This document shows positions 9,701-18,226 of a DNA stretch of 64,000 nucleotides, piece by piece (position 1 is the first letter of the stretch; each line of letters starts with the position of its first letter). Origin of the DNA: Lachnospira sp. UBA4346 (GTDB taxonomy: Bacteria > Bacillota > Clostridia > Lachnospirales > Lachnospiraceae); NCBI GenBank assembly GCA_002394205.1, contig DGTC01000068.1:124001-188000 (forward strand), given 5' to 3'. The translations under genes were made by a program, and so were the position numbers. A model generated the notes under the pieces. That model did not search any database and had not been told where the DNA came from. It saw nothing but the letters and a program-made list of their open reading frames with translations.

Positions 9701-11265
9701 TTGATTGTTACAGTCTTTAAAGAACCACATCCCTCAAATGCACCTGAGTACCAGCTGCTATCCGAACCCAGACTCTTCAAGGTCGATGGAAGTGAAACTG
9801 TCTGTAAAGAATCACACTTATAAAATGCACTATTCCCTACCGATTCTGTACCTTCCGGAACCGTAACACTTGTCAGCTTATCGCAATCTTGAAATGCACT
9901 TATACCGATATTCTTCATTGTCGTTGGCAATGTGAAATTCGTTAATGCAGATGCTCCGGAAAATGCTGATTCTCCGATAGATGTTAAGCCTGTACCAAAT
10001 GTAATCGTTGTCAATGCTTTACAATTAATAAATGCATTTTTATGGATTTCATGACTAATCTTTGCAACGGATGGGCTATATGCCATTGTTTTTAAGGAAT
10101 TACATCCGTCAAATGCAGAGTTTCCAATATATTTATAATTGCCTGGCACTGTAATCGCTGTTAATGCTTTACACCCCTGAAAGGTATTTGGTCCAATATA
10201 AGATTCTTTTGTACCTGCCTTCATTGTAACAGTCTTTAATCCAATACAATTTGCAAATACACCGCCATCCCATGTGTTCTCGCTTCCAAGTGCAGTCAGC
10301 GTTGACGGAAGTGACACACTGCTAAGTGTCTTACAACTAGCAAATGCACTTGATGCAACACTTGTAACACCTTCCGGTATCGCGATTTTCTGCAAGAACG
10401 TACAATTTTCAAATGCAGATGATCCAATTGTACGAAGTGATGTAGAAAGTGTCACTGTTATCAATGTCTTACAACCCTGAAATGCATTGTTATAAATGTT
10501 CTGCTCATACTTTTCAGACCCCTGATAATTCACTGTCGTCAATGATACGCAGTCTTCAAATGCAGATCTGTGAATGGTTGTATAATTTGCCGGAATCGTA
10601 ATACTCTTTAATGACTTACATCCATAAAATGCCCTATAACCAATATAAGCTTCCTTATTGCCTGCCTGAATCGTTACACTTTTTAATGCAATACAATTCT
10701 GGAATGCTCCGATGCCCCAACTATTCGTCGAACCAACCGATGTTACCGTTGAAGGAATCGTAACCGCTGTCAGCTTATTATTTCCATCAAATGCTCCTTC
10801 ACTAATTGCAGTTACAGTATTATCTCCAATCTTAGATGGAATTACAACTGTTGACGCACTTCCCTTATATCCTGTGATTGTAACTGTTCTCTGACTCTGA
10901 TTTGTTGTATATTCAAAGTCTGATGCCGGTGTTGCTGCGCCATCCGCCTTCGCTTCTTCTGCTTCTTCCGTAACAACCTGCGGTTCTTCTACAGCAGTTG
11001 TCTGAACTCCCCTCGCTTCTGTAACAGCTTCCTGTTTCTGAATCTGTGTTGTTGCCACAACTTCTTTCTGTGCTGTAGATTCTGTTACAGCCTGTGTCTG
11101 TTGTTCTGCTACAGCCTCTGTCTCCACTTCCGTTGTCGTTTCAGCCGCTTTCTGTTCTGTCACTGCTGCTACATTCTGATACGCATCTGCTGCCATAATC
11201 TGTGTAACCGACACATCTGTGGCAACCATACCGACTTCCATTGCAACAGTAAGACCTAATGCCAC
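6763..11265 (-). CDS. BspA-like LRR surface protein with six C-terminal modules; normal start codon missing
   Basis: An open frame of 1500 codons. Residues about 30-110 are low-complexity, rich in T, E, Q and V. BspA-type LRRs run to about residue 955, followed by six about 90-residue modules of the Y.Y.F / VDVKD type; no Big_2 domain. The only in-frame start before the signal-peptide core is a GTG at 11265. Using it would remove the positively charged n-region and leave no well-placed ribosome site. Upstream in the same frame the codons encode a lysine-rich stretch, then a TAA (11284-11286), then an ATG at 11310 with AGGA seven bases before it. A start lesion, nonsense change or sequence error is likely (see findings). 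No clear promoter lies between 11311 and the upstream terminator. The body is intact. Confidence 0.8.
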   Translation of the reverse strand: MALGLTVAMEVGMVATDVSVTQIMAADAYQNVAAVTEQKAAETTTEVETEAVAEQQTQAVTESTAQKEVVATTQIQKQEAVTEARGVQTTAVEEPQVVTEEAEEAKADGAATPASDFEYTTNQSQRTVTITGYKGSASTVVIPSKIGDNTVTAISEGAFDGNNKLTAVTIPSTVTSVGSTNSWGIGAFQNCIALKSVTIQAGNKEAYIGYRAFYGCKSLKSITIPANYTTIHRSAFEDCVSLTTVNYQGSEKYEQNIYNNAFQGCKTLITVTLSTSLRTIGSSAFENCTFLQKIAIPEGVTSVASSAFASCKTLSSVSLPSTLTALGSENTWDGGVFANCIGLKTVTMKAGTKESYIGPNTFQGCKALTAITVPGNYKYIGNSAFDGCNSLKTMAYSPSVAKISHEIHKNAFINCKALTTITFGTGLTSIGESAFSGASALTNFTLPTTMKNIGISAFQDCDKLTSVTVPEGTESVGNSAFYKCDSLQTVSLPSTLKSLGSDSSWYSGAFEGCGSLKTVTIKAGKEEAFIGCKTFAGCVSLTAITIPGNYAEIYKEAFQGCKALKTMTYSGSDKYSHSIGDNAFSECSALTTVTFGAGLQSIGSSAFASTGITSLTIPEGVTTLNQGAFYNCDALKSVAIPSTVERIGSTSSWDTGVFENCDALEKVTMKTGKIEAMIGYETFKECNSLTSIVIPGNYNRIYNSAFSDCASLTAVTIQKGLFDYADQQIGNYAFSNCKNLKTVSVTSSLEKIGEYAFKGCGNLTNIRLQEGLTSIGHNAFENCTSLKSIILPATLTKVDYYAFSNCSALTDVLIAKGIEDCVISEGLFYNCSALKTISIPGNYTRIQRSAFEECKSLETVYWEEGGYSYNNQNIEYCAFKNTPALKKVVLAGTIAGISDRAFELDEQYVRDGFQIVSVKGSAAETFAVDNNFAFKAVTQPLAVVAKQSAVNTVTGDVVSIEANATGGTGNYMYRLVEYNETTKKWKEVESYQATGGFTWKATTGGVRQFYIDVRDGNGKIVRSGVLKNVNVEPLRSSLRTNTTKGDVGSAIKIVASAGGGEGGYTYQFVVFNIKNNKNEYVKDYSTASTINWTPQTAGDRRVYVRVKDKKGQIVKSSDIRVSVNEKVSVSAKMATVIGGVKVTGTGAGGNGKYQYKFVMYTPATKKWTLLQDYGISNTYTWKIAGTSARQIYVDVKDGNGKTARSSALSVGIGTLKPKASLTASATNVTAGTSVKFTAKASDGSGSYQYKFLLQNPTTGNFAVLKDYSTASTYTWKAAGSGKRNVYVDVKDSKGQVTRSTAVVVNTTAAVSKPTVKITASTSKATAGSKVTVKAAATGGSGSYQYRFLLKNPTTGNIVVLKNYSTVNSYTWTAAGSGARHLLVDVKDSNGTVTRSAACGVTVKAASAKLTAGIKASATTAKAGSKVTLTATATGGAGGYQYRFLLKNPTTGNWAELKSYSTSNKYVWTAGGSGARHVYVDIRDNKGTVIRSSAYGIKVTK
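7043..7120 (-). repeat. 78-bp tract identical to 11718-11795
   Basis: This stretch of the second LRR gene (a module boundary encoding the end of one C-terminal module) is identical base for base to 11718-11795 in the third LRR gene. The flanks diverge. It indicates recent recombination or duplication between paralogous modules. Confidence 0.9.
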
Positions 11266-11353
11266 TGCACTTGTGATTTTTTGTTACCTCTTTCCTATAT
11301 TTCTATTCATGAAATATCCTGTCTGTTGCGATTGAACGGTATTGCATAACAAT

Positions 11354-11403
11354 AAAAACAGAAAGATGACCTCTTAATTGTATAAGAATCACCTTTCTGT
11401 TTT
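11354..11403 (-). terminator. Rho-independent terminator after the third LRR gene
   Basis: An ACAGAAAGGTGA / TCATCTTTCTGT stem, with one G-U pair, is followed on the minus strand by TTTTTATTG. It begins about 20 bases after the stop codon at 11423. Confidence 0.8.
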
Positions 11404-11422
11404 ATATCATTTATTTTTATAA

Positions 11423-14400
11423 TTATTTAGAAACAATCTTTGTCTGAACAGTAATACCATACGCTGCACTTCTTACTATAGTTCCGCTGCTATCTTTAAC
11501 ATCTACATATACATGTCTCGCTCCGCTTCCGCCTGCTGTCCATACATATGTATTGCTTGTACTGTATTCCTTTAAGACTGCCCACTTACCTGTCTGTGGA
11601 TTCTTTAATAAGAATCTGTACTGATACTTGCCACTTCCGCCTGCTGCTGTCGCTGTCAGTGTTACCTTTGAGCCTGCTGCTGCGCTTGATACACTTCCCT
11701 TAATCTTTACAGTCGGCTTTGCAGATGCTGCCTTTACAGTCACGCCACATGCTGCACTTCTTGTTACTGTTCCGTTGCTGTCTTTTACATCTACATATAC
11801 ATGTCTTGCGCCTGAACCGCCTGCTGTCCATGTATATGTATTGCTTGTACTGTATTCCTTTAAGACTGCCCACTTGCCTGTCTGTGGATTCTTTAATAAG
11901 AATCTGTACTGATACTTGCCGCTTCCACTTGCTGCTTTTGCTGTAAATGTTACTTTTGAACCTACAACTGCGCTTGTTGTGCTGCTCTTTACTGTAACTG
12001 TCGGTTTTGCAATTGTGTTCACTGCCACTGCTGCACTTCTAGTTACGACTCCATTTGCATCCTTCACATCTACATAAACACGCTTCTTGCCATTACCTGC
12101 TGCTGTCCATACATATGTATTGCTTGCACTGTATTCTTTTAATACACTCCAATTGCCTGTGGTCGGATTCTGTAAAAGATATCTGTACTGATACTTTGCT
12201 TTACCGGCTGATGCCTTTGCTGTAATCTGTACCTTATCTCCAGCCTTTACGCTTGCTTTATTAACAGATACTGTTACCTTCGGCTTCATATTTCCAATAC
12301 CAATTGCTACAGCCTCACTTCTGACAACTCTTCCTGCAGAATCCTTTACGTTTACATAAACTCTTCTTGTACCTGTTCCGGCAAGTGTCCATGCAACTGT
12401 ATTCTTCGTTGTATAATTACACAACTGTACTGTCTTTTGTGTTGCAGGATTATACATCATGAACTGATACTGATATCCGCTTCCGCCTGTTGCTCTTGCT
12501 GTAAATGTTGCAGTCTTTGCATTCTGGCTTACTGAAATTGTCGCACCTAATACTTCTTTTACATGTACAGTAAATGCTTTCTTTACATTAGAACCATCCG
12601 TCGCTGCTGCTGTTACTGTCGCTGTACCAGCCTTAACACCTGTAACCTTACCATTGGCATCTACGCGTACTATGTTTGCATTAGATGTTGTCCACTTCAA
12701 TGTCTTGTTTGATGTATCATTTGGCTTTGCTTCCGCTTTAATCTGATATGTCTGCTTCTGGTTAATTGAAAATTCTGATGGATATCCTGAAATCCATTCA
12801 GCCTTCTGAATAACTGTGAGTCTACAAGTTGCTGTACGACTTCCAACCTTCACTTTAATATCAACCGTTCCGCCCTTCTTCGCTGTCACAAGACCATGTG
12901 CATCTACTGTTGCAATTTCAGGATCTGATGATGACCATGTCATTACATCTGTAAATGTTACCGGTTCTACAATAGAAGATAACTGAATCTTGTCGCCCTT
13001 GTTCACTCTGGCTGTCGTCTTGTCAATTTTAACAGATGTTGCCTTTACCGTCTTATTGACAAACTCAATGTCATTTTCATTTGCAAATGTTTCTGCATAA
13101 GTACCCTTTACACCCGTAAGTGTCATACGAAATGTATATGTAAATGCATCACTTGCAATTTCTGTTACTGTTCTTGGTACGGTAACAGCTGTCAGCTTAT
13201 TACACAATGCAAATGCTTCTTTTTCAACCTTTTCTGTTCCACTATATAAGATTGCTGTCGTAATTTCGGTACAGTTATAAAATGCACGATATGGAATCAC
13301 TGCAAGATTCTTACTCATGACGACTCTGCCTAAATCTTCACAATCTGAAAATACTTCCTGTCCGAGCTTTGTCAGCTTATCCGGAAGAACTACCTGTGTT
13401 AAACCACTTCCCTGAAATGCACACTTTCCAATTTCTGTAACAGTTGCAGGGATTGCAATACTCTTTAAGCTCTCTGTTCCCGCAAATGTATACTTTTCAA
13501 TCTCTGTAATCTTACCTGGTAAATTCACAGATGTCAGCGATGAACAATCACGGAATGCACTCTCTCCGATTGTACGAACATTCTTTCCAATCGTCACCTT
13601 TGTTAATGCAGAACAAGCATTGAATGAACTTGCTCCAATCTCTGTTACCGTATCCGGAATCGCTACCGCCTTTAAATGATCTGCACCTGCAAATAAATGA
13701 TCTAAAATCTTTGTCATTCCGGCTTCAAATGTTACCGTTTCAAGACCACTCTTTTCAAATGGTCCATCTGTATAATTAATGAAATTATACCGTACATTTG
13801 CCTCTTCTAAAGACTTTGGTATTGCAATTGTCTTAAGACTTGTACATCTTGCAAACGCACGTCTTTCTAACGTTTTAATGCTTGCCGGCAATTTTACACC
13901 CGTAAGACTTGTACATCCTGAAAATGCATATTCATCAATCTTTGTGATTTTATCCGAGAAGTTTACGGTCTTTAATCCTGTACAACCTGCGAATGCACCT
14001 TCTCCTACTGATTTTACTGTCGCCGGTAATGTAATGGTCTGGATATTGGCTGCTCCTGCAAATAAATGTGGTGCAATTCGGTATGTACCTGCTTCAAACT
14101 GTACCGTCTTTAATCCGGAGTTCTCAAACGGACCATCTTCATAGTTTTCAAGATCACAATTTACATGACCTGTTTCAAGACTCGCCGGAATTGTAATACT
14201 TGTTAAGGCTTTACATTTTGAGAAGGCTTGTCTGCCAAGGTCTCGCAGATTCTTTGATAACTTCACACCTGTAAGCACTGTACATCCTGAAAACGCTGCT
14301 TCTTCAATCGTCTGTACGTTATCAGACATATTCACTGTCTTTAATGCACTACAATCCTTGAATGAACCTGTCTCAATCGTCTTGACTGTAGACGGAATCG

Positions 14401-15592
14401 TCACTGCTGCCAACTTATCTGCTCCTGCAAATAAGAACTGTGGAATTTTTCTGATCCCTTTTTCAAATGTGACACTCTTTAATTCAGACCCTGCAAACGG
14501 ACCATCTGAATAACTAAGAAGATCACAATTCACATGACCTTTATCCAAACTCGCTGGAATCTGAACACTTGTAAGTCCACACTTTGCAAATGCATTCCGT
14601 TGTAACTCACGTAAATTTTGTGATAACGTAACCTTTGTAAGTGCTGCACATTCCTTAAATGCACCTTCCGGAATCTCTGTTACTGCATCCGGAATAACGA
14701 TACTCGTAAGAGATGTACATTGTAAAAATGCAAATTCTCCAATAGAAGATACCTTCTTTGGAATTGTAATGTTATTTAAAGACTTACATCCTGAAAATGC
14801 ACCTGTTCCAATAGACTGTACGGAATCCGGAATCTTAACTGTCTTTAATTTCTCTGCACCTGCAAACAGGAACTGTGGAATACTCTTTATTCCATTCGCA
14901 ATTGTTACATTTGTAAGATTCGTTCCTTCAAATGGACCACTCTGATAATAAGAAATATCAAATGATACATGTGCTTTTTTAATTGTTGCAGGAATTGTTA
15001 CAGATGTCAGCACTTTGTTATTTGTAAATGCTCTTGCATCTAATTCTGTAACTGTATAATTTCCAAGTTTTTCCGGAATTACAACCGTTGCATTCTGACT
15101 TGTATATTTTGTAATAACAGCTTCTTTATCATCATTAAGCACATATACAAAAGAACCGCTTGTATATTCTTCTTTACCATCTGCTGTAAGTTCTACACTT
15201 TCAACTGCATCCACAACTTCTTCCTGTGTCTGCCATGCTGTTGTATCCTGTACGGTTACATCTGCACTCTGCTCTGCGTCAGTCTTTGCCACTACCTGTA
15301 CTGTTGTCTGTACATTTTCTGTTGTCTGCTGCACTGTTATCGCATCTGACTGCACATTTTTAGCTGCTTCGATTGTTTTTTCTGTCACACTCTGTTCTGC
15401 AGATGGTGTTTCATTTACAACTTCTTTATTTACTTCTTTTGTCTCAACGGCTGCCATGACGGCCTGCGTTGTTGTCTCTTTTGTAGCCTGCTGTAATGCT
15501 GTTGCCGCAAGTGTGTTGACCGTGCACACATCACACGTCATCAATACTGCAAGGCTGAGACCTAATGCCTGTCTTACTTTTCTGTTTTTCAT
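11423..15592 (-). CDS. Secreted BspA-like LRR protein with Big_2 domains and four C-terminal modules
   Basis: The 1389-residue protein has a signal peptide (about 1-30) and a T/Q/V-rich stalk to about residue 125. BspA-type LRRs run to about residue 850, then two Big_2 Ig-like domains (about 855-1015), then four about 90-residue Y.Y.F / VDVKD modules. The last two modules are nearly identical to each other at DNA level (around 11549-11650 versus 11841-11940). A 78-base stretch is identical to the neighbouring LRR gene. No covalent anchor motif is seen. The ATG at 15592 has AAGGGG about 6 bases upstream. A probable promoter (15611-15638) lies just past the end of the preceding polysaccharide operon. 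Confidence 0.9.
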   Translation of the reverse strand: MKNRKVRQALGLSLAVLMTCDVCTVNTLAATALQQATKETTTQAVMAAVETKEVNKEVVNETPSAEQSVTEKTIEAAKNVQSDAITVQQTTENVQTTVQVVAKTDAEQSADVTVQDTTAWQTQEEVVDAVESVELTADGKEEYTSGSFVYVLNDDKEAVITKYTSQNATVVIPEKLGNYTVTELDARAFTNNKVLTSVTIPATIKKAHVSFDISYYQSGPFEGTNLTNVTIANGIKSIPQFLFAGAEKLKTVKIPDSVQSIGTGAFSGCKSLNNITIPKKVSSIGEFAFLQCTSLTSIVIPDAVTEIPEGAFKECAALTKVTLSQNLRELQRNAFAKCGLTSVQIPASLDKGHVNCDLLSYSDGPFAGSELKSVTFEKGIRKIPQFLFAGADKLAAVTIPSTVKTIETGSFKDCSALKTVNMSDNVQTIEEAAFSGCTVLTGVKLSKNLRDLGRQAFSKCKALTSITIPASLETGHVNCDLENYEDGPFENSGLKTVQFEAGTYRIAPHLFAGAANIQTITLPATVKSVGEGAFAGCTGLKTVNFSDKITKIDEYAFSGCTSLTGVKLPASIKTLERRAFARCTSLKTIAIPKSLEEANVRYNFINYTDGPFEKSGLETVTFEAGMTKILDHLFAGADHLKAVAIPDTVTEIGASSFNACSALTKVTIGKNVRTIGESAFRDCSSLTSVNLPGKITEIEKYTFAGTESLKSIAIPATVTEIGKCAFQGSGLTQVVLPDKLTKLGQEVFSDCEDLGRVVMSKNLAVIPYRAFYNCTEITTAILYSGTEKVEKEAFALCNKLTAVTVPRTVTEIASDAFTYTFRMTLTGVKGTYAETFANENDIEFVNKTVKATSVKIDKTTARVNKGDKIQLSSIVEPVTFTDVMTWSSSDPEIATVDAHGLVTAKKGGTVDIKVKVGSRTATCRLTVIQKAEWISGYPSEFSINQKQTYQIKAEAKPNDTSNKTLKWTTSNANIVRVDANGKVTGVKAGTATVTAAATDGSNVKKAFTVHVKEVLGATISVSQNAKTATFTARATGGSGYQYQFMMYNPATQKTVQLCNYTTKNTVAWTLAGTGTRRVYVNVKDSAGRVVRSEAVAIGIGNMKPKVTVSVNKASVKAGDKVQITAKASAGKAKYQYRYLLQNPTTGNWSVLKEYSASNTYVWTAAGNGKKRVYVDVKDANGVVTRSAAVAVNTIAKPTVTVKSSTTSAVVGSKVTFTAKAASGSGKYQYRFLLKNPQTGKWAVLKEYSTSNTYTWTAGGSGARHVYVDVKDSNGTVTRSAACGVTVKAASAKPTVKIKGSVSSAAAGSKVTLTATAAGGSGKYQYRFLLKNPQTGKWAVLKEYSTSNTYVWTAGGSGARHVYVDVKDSSGTIVRSAAYGITVQTKIVSK
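11718..11795 (-). repeat. 78-bp tract identical to 7043-7120
   Basis: Partner copy, located at the same module position in the third LRR gene. A further near-identical pair of about 90 bases occurs inside this gene (around 11549-11638 and 11841-11930). Confidence 0.9.
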
Positions 15593-15610
15593 AACATACC
15601 CCTTTTCTCC

Positions 15611-15638
15611 ATTTTATCGTTGAATGTCTTATTGACAA
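15611..15638 (-). promoter_or_regulatory. Probable promoter of the 11423-15592 LRR gene
   Basis: Minus-strand TTGTCA (15638-15633), 16 bases, TAAAAT (15616-15611), only 13 bases after the stop of the pyruvyl-transferase gene. No terminator is evident between that stop and this promoter, so read-through from the operon may also reach the LRR gene. Confidence 0.45.
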
Positions 15639-15650
15639 TAACGTACTCCC

Positions 15651-16808
15651 TTATAGATTCTCCTGTAATGGAATTTCCACCATCGGAATCAGTTCTTTAT
15701 TGACTGTTTGTCTTAATGTATCTGAAATCTGTGTTTCATTTTTCTCAATATAATTTAAAATGGATGTAATATCTGTTGATTTCCCCTCCACCAGATTATG
15801 CAGTTCATATCCACATTCTTTCATATGTGTATATTTACAGACTTCCCACATTTTATTTTCATAACATAATGAAAGATATGGTCTTGCATTCTTTGATGCA
15901 AGTACAATTGTATGATAACGCATACCGACAACATAGCGGCTCGTTCCAATCGCCTTATCATAATCCCACATTGTAAGGACATCTTCACGCAATGTAACCT
16001 GTTCTGCTCCTGCTTTCCTGAGACATTCCATTACTGCAAGATTATATTTCTTTTCTTTTTCAATCCCTAAATGCGGTAAAATCTCAATCTTTAAATGACG
16101 TTCCTGCGCCCATTTTGCAAGCTGTGGAAGCAATTCTGACTGAACCTTTGCATCAACCGGCGTTCCCTTAAACTCCGGATGCCAGCCGTCAAAAGAAGAT
16201 GGAACAAGGCTTACTACATCCTCACGAATCGCATCTGTGCACTGTGGAAGTGCAAATGCGGTATCAGGTCCCCACTTACAGAAAATATTTCTGTCCTGCA
16301 AATATTTATAGCTCTTCTTTTCACGAACATAAATCTTAGACCGCTTCAATGCCCATTTTGCAATGGTATCAAATAAGAAATTGCCACTCTTTCCAATCGT
16401 ATTGTATTGGAAAATCATCTTTTTCTTTTCTAAGACAACCATAACAACTCTTGCAAGTGACACCCAGTGCTTATAAATTCCAATATTTGCGCCGCATGGT
16501 GACATAAATACCACATCACTATTCTTAATCAGCGCAATATACTCATTCATCAATGGCGACTTTGACTTTTTATGAAATGGTCGCTGCAATAAATAATATT
16601 TTGCAATATTCTTATAACCAATCTTTCGGAATGACAACTGTAAATCATGATGTACCTTTGGATCTTCAAAATCAAGTGCATCTTCTGAATTATACAAAAT
16701 ATCAACATCTTCTATATCATCTCTTTGTAACAACATATTCAACAATGCCGTACCTGCGGCATCATCCCCAAAATTATTGGTATGCTGATTTATAATTAAA
16801 ACTTTCAT
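15651..16808 (-). CDS. Polysaccharide pyruvyl transferase family protein (CsaB-like)
   Basis: The 385-residue protein opens with KVLIINQHTNNFGDDAAG, the N-terminal GD-containing loop of the polysaccharide pyruvyl transferase family (PF04230). The C-terminal half carries GMRYHTIVLAS and a conserved SLCYENK-like segment, matching the family's GxRfH and C-terminal strand. Family members add ketal pyruvate from phosphoenolpyruvate to wall or capsule sugars. Some distant members are other GT-B enzymes, so the exact reaction is uncertain. It is the last gene of operon III. GGAG lies 7 bases before the ATG, overlapping the end of the flippase gene. Confidence 0.75.
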   Translation of the reverse strand: MKVLIINQHTNNFGDDAAGTALLNMLLQRDDIEDVDILYNSEDALDFEDPKVHHDLQLSFRKIGYKNIAKYYLLQRPFHKKSKSPLMNEYIALIKNSDVVFMSPCGANIGIYKHWVSLARVVMVVLEKKKMIFQYNTIGKSGNFLFDTIAKWALKRSKIYVREKKSYKYLQDRNIFCKWGPDTAFALPQCTDAIREDVVSLVPSSFDGWHPEFKGTPVDAKVQSELLPQLAKWAQERHLKIEILPHLGIEKEKKYNLAVMECLRKAGAEQVTLREDVLTMWDYDKAIGTSRYVVGMRYHTIVLASKNARPYLSLCYENKMWEVCKYTHMKECGYELHNLVEGKSTDITSILNYIEKNETQISDTLRQTVNKELIPMVEIPLQENL

Positions 16809-16811
16809 ATT

Positions 16812-18209
16812 TTATCTCCATTTTTTAAGCATACGCAGTATCAGTTCTCTGTTTTCAAACAGGAAATAAATTCCTGTAATCATAAACAACACTAGATTCC
16901 ATAACAGATTCTGACCTACAAAATATGTAACAACTGCAACTGCACAATAGATTACTAAATATTTCGCAACCGTCATTAATAACTTATTCATATGGAACAT
17001 ATGACGGATTGCATACAATCTCATGCCAAACAGAATTACATAACACAACATCGTTGCAAGGGAAGCTCCCATCAGTCCAATCCATGGAATCAAAAAGAGA
17101 TTTACCACAAAATTAAAGACTGCTGCAACAATTGTTGAACTTCCGATTAGCTTTGTCTTTTTTTCACTTAATAATATATCACCCATATACTGTGCAATAC
17201 TTAAGAAAATTGCTCCACATAACAACACTGGAACACAATCCATCGCATTCCAATAATCCGGTTTTAAGAAATTATAATAAATAATTGGTGTAACGCCTAA
17301 TATTACAATACTACCTGTAAATAACAAACGAACCACTTTATGAATCAGCTCGTCATAATATGCATGCTGATCCCTCTGACCTACACCTTCAATTGCAATC
17401 TGCTGAAATGACAGATTAAAGATTCCAAAAATTAATGAAAGCATTGTCGGAATCTTACAGCAGATTGCATACAAACCATTATAGTAACTTCCCATGATAA
17501 CATTGATTACGGTTCGATCAGATACATTTGTAATCCACCATGAAATGCTATTTGGAATTAACGGAATTGAATAGTGCAACAGTTCCTTCAACAAAGCATT
17601 ATCTAATTTTTCATCCGTTTTCCATGGCTTATGCACAATGAAAATAACCAACAAAGAAATGCCATATGCAATTGCAAATACAAGAAGTAATCCTTCTACA
17701 CCGAATGACAATTCTTTCACAAGAATGATACTTGTAACAACGGTAAGAACACCCACGAGAATATTCTGCGTCGAATATTGCTTGAGCATCGAATTTCCTC
17801 GCAGATATTCGGACGCCATTGTATACATTGCATATGCAATAAAATATAAAATGAAACAAATACTCAGTGTTCCTCTAAAATGCAGCACCGACATAATTCC
17901 ATAAATTACAAGTGACACGACAAAAAGCATTGGAAGTACCACTCTTAATGCAAGCCTGAAATACGCTCTCGCAAGTTTCCTGTTTTCCATCGCATAACGA
18001 TATACCGCCTGATTTAACTGTAAAGTTGCACACGGAACCGCCAGTGACATATACGTAACAATTAAATCATACAATCCATAATCACTTGGTGACAACCACG
18101 AAGAATAAAATGGGGTCATAATAAAGGAAATCATCTTTGTTAAAATTGTACCAATTCCGATGATTACCAAATTATTTAACAGTCTCTTATTATTACTCGA
18201 TGAACTCAT
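16812..18209 (-). CDS. Polysaccharide flippase of the MOP/MATE superfamily (Wzx-like)
   Basis: The 465-residue protein has about 12-14 membrane segments and starts with a short polar, lysine/asparagine-rich tail, then NLVIIGIGTILTKMISFIM. That is the usual N-terminal helix of Wzx / PST transporters. Length and topology fit the family (about 400-500 residues). It should translocate undecaprenyl-diphosphate-linked repeat units across the membrane. The polymerase gene directly upstream (18 bases away) and the initiating transferase at the operon start make this a Wzx/Wzy pathway. AAGGGA precedes the ATG. Confidence 0.85.
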   Translation of the reverse strand: MSSSSNNKRLLNNLVIIGIGTILTKMISFIMTPFYSSWLSPSDYGLYDLIVTYMSLAVPCATLQLNQAVYRYAMENRKLARAYFRLALRVVLPMLFVVSLVIYGIMSVLHFRGTLSICFILYFIAYAMYTMASEYLRGNSMLKQYSTQNILVGVLTVVTSIILVKELSFGVEGLLLVFAIAYGISLLVIFIVHKPWKTDEKLDNALLKELLHYSIPLIPNSISWWITNVSDRTVINVIMGSYYNGLYAICCKIPTMLSLIFGIFNLSFQQIAIEGVGQRDQHAYYDELIHKVVRLLFTGSIVILGVTPIIYYNFLKPDYWNAMDCVPVLLCGAIFLSIAQYMGDILLSEKKTKLIGSSTIVAAVFNFVVNLFLIPWIGLMGASLATMLCYVILFGMRLYAIRHMFHMNKLLMTVAKYLVIYCAVAVVTYFVGQNLLWNLVLFMITGIYFLFENRELILRMLKKWR

Positions 18210-18226
18210 TTTTATTCCCTTCTCAT

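Noticed and set aside
6763..15592. CRISPR-like periodicity in the LRR genes
   Set aside because: The periodic units are coding LRR and C-terminal modules with variable length and no constant repeat/spacer pattern; no cas genes are present.
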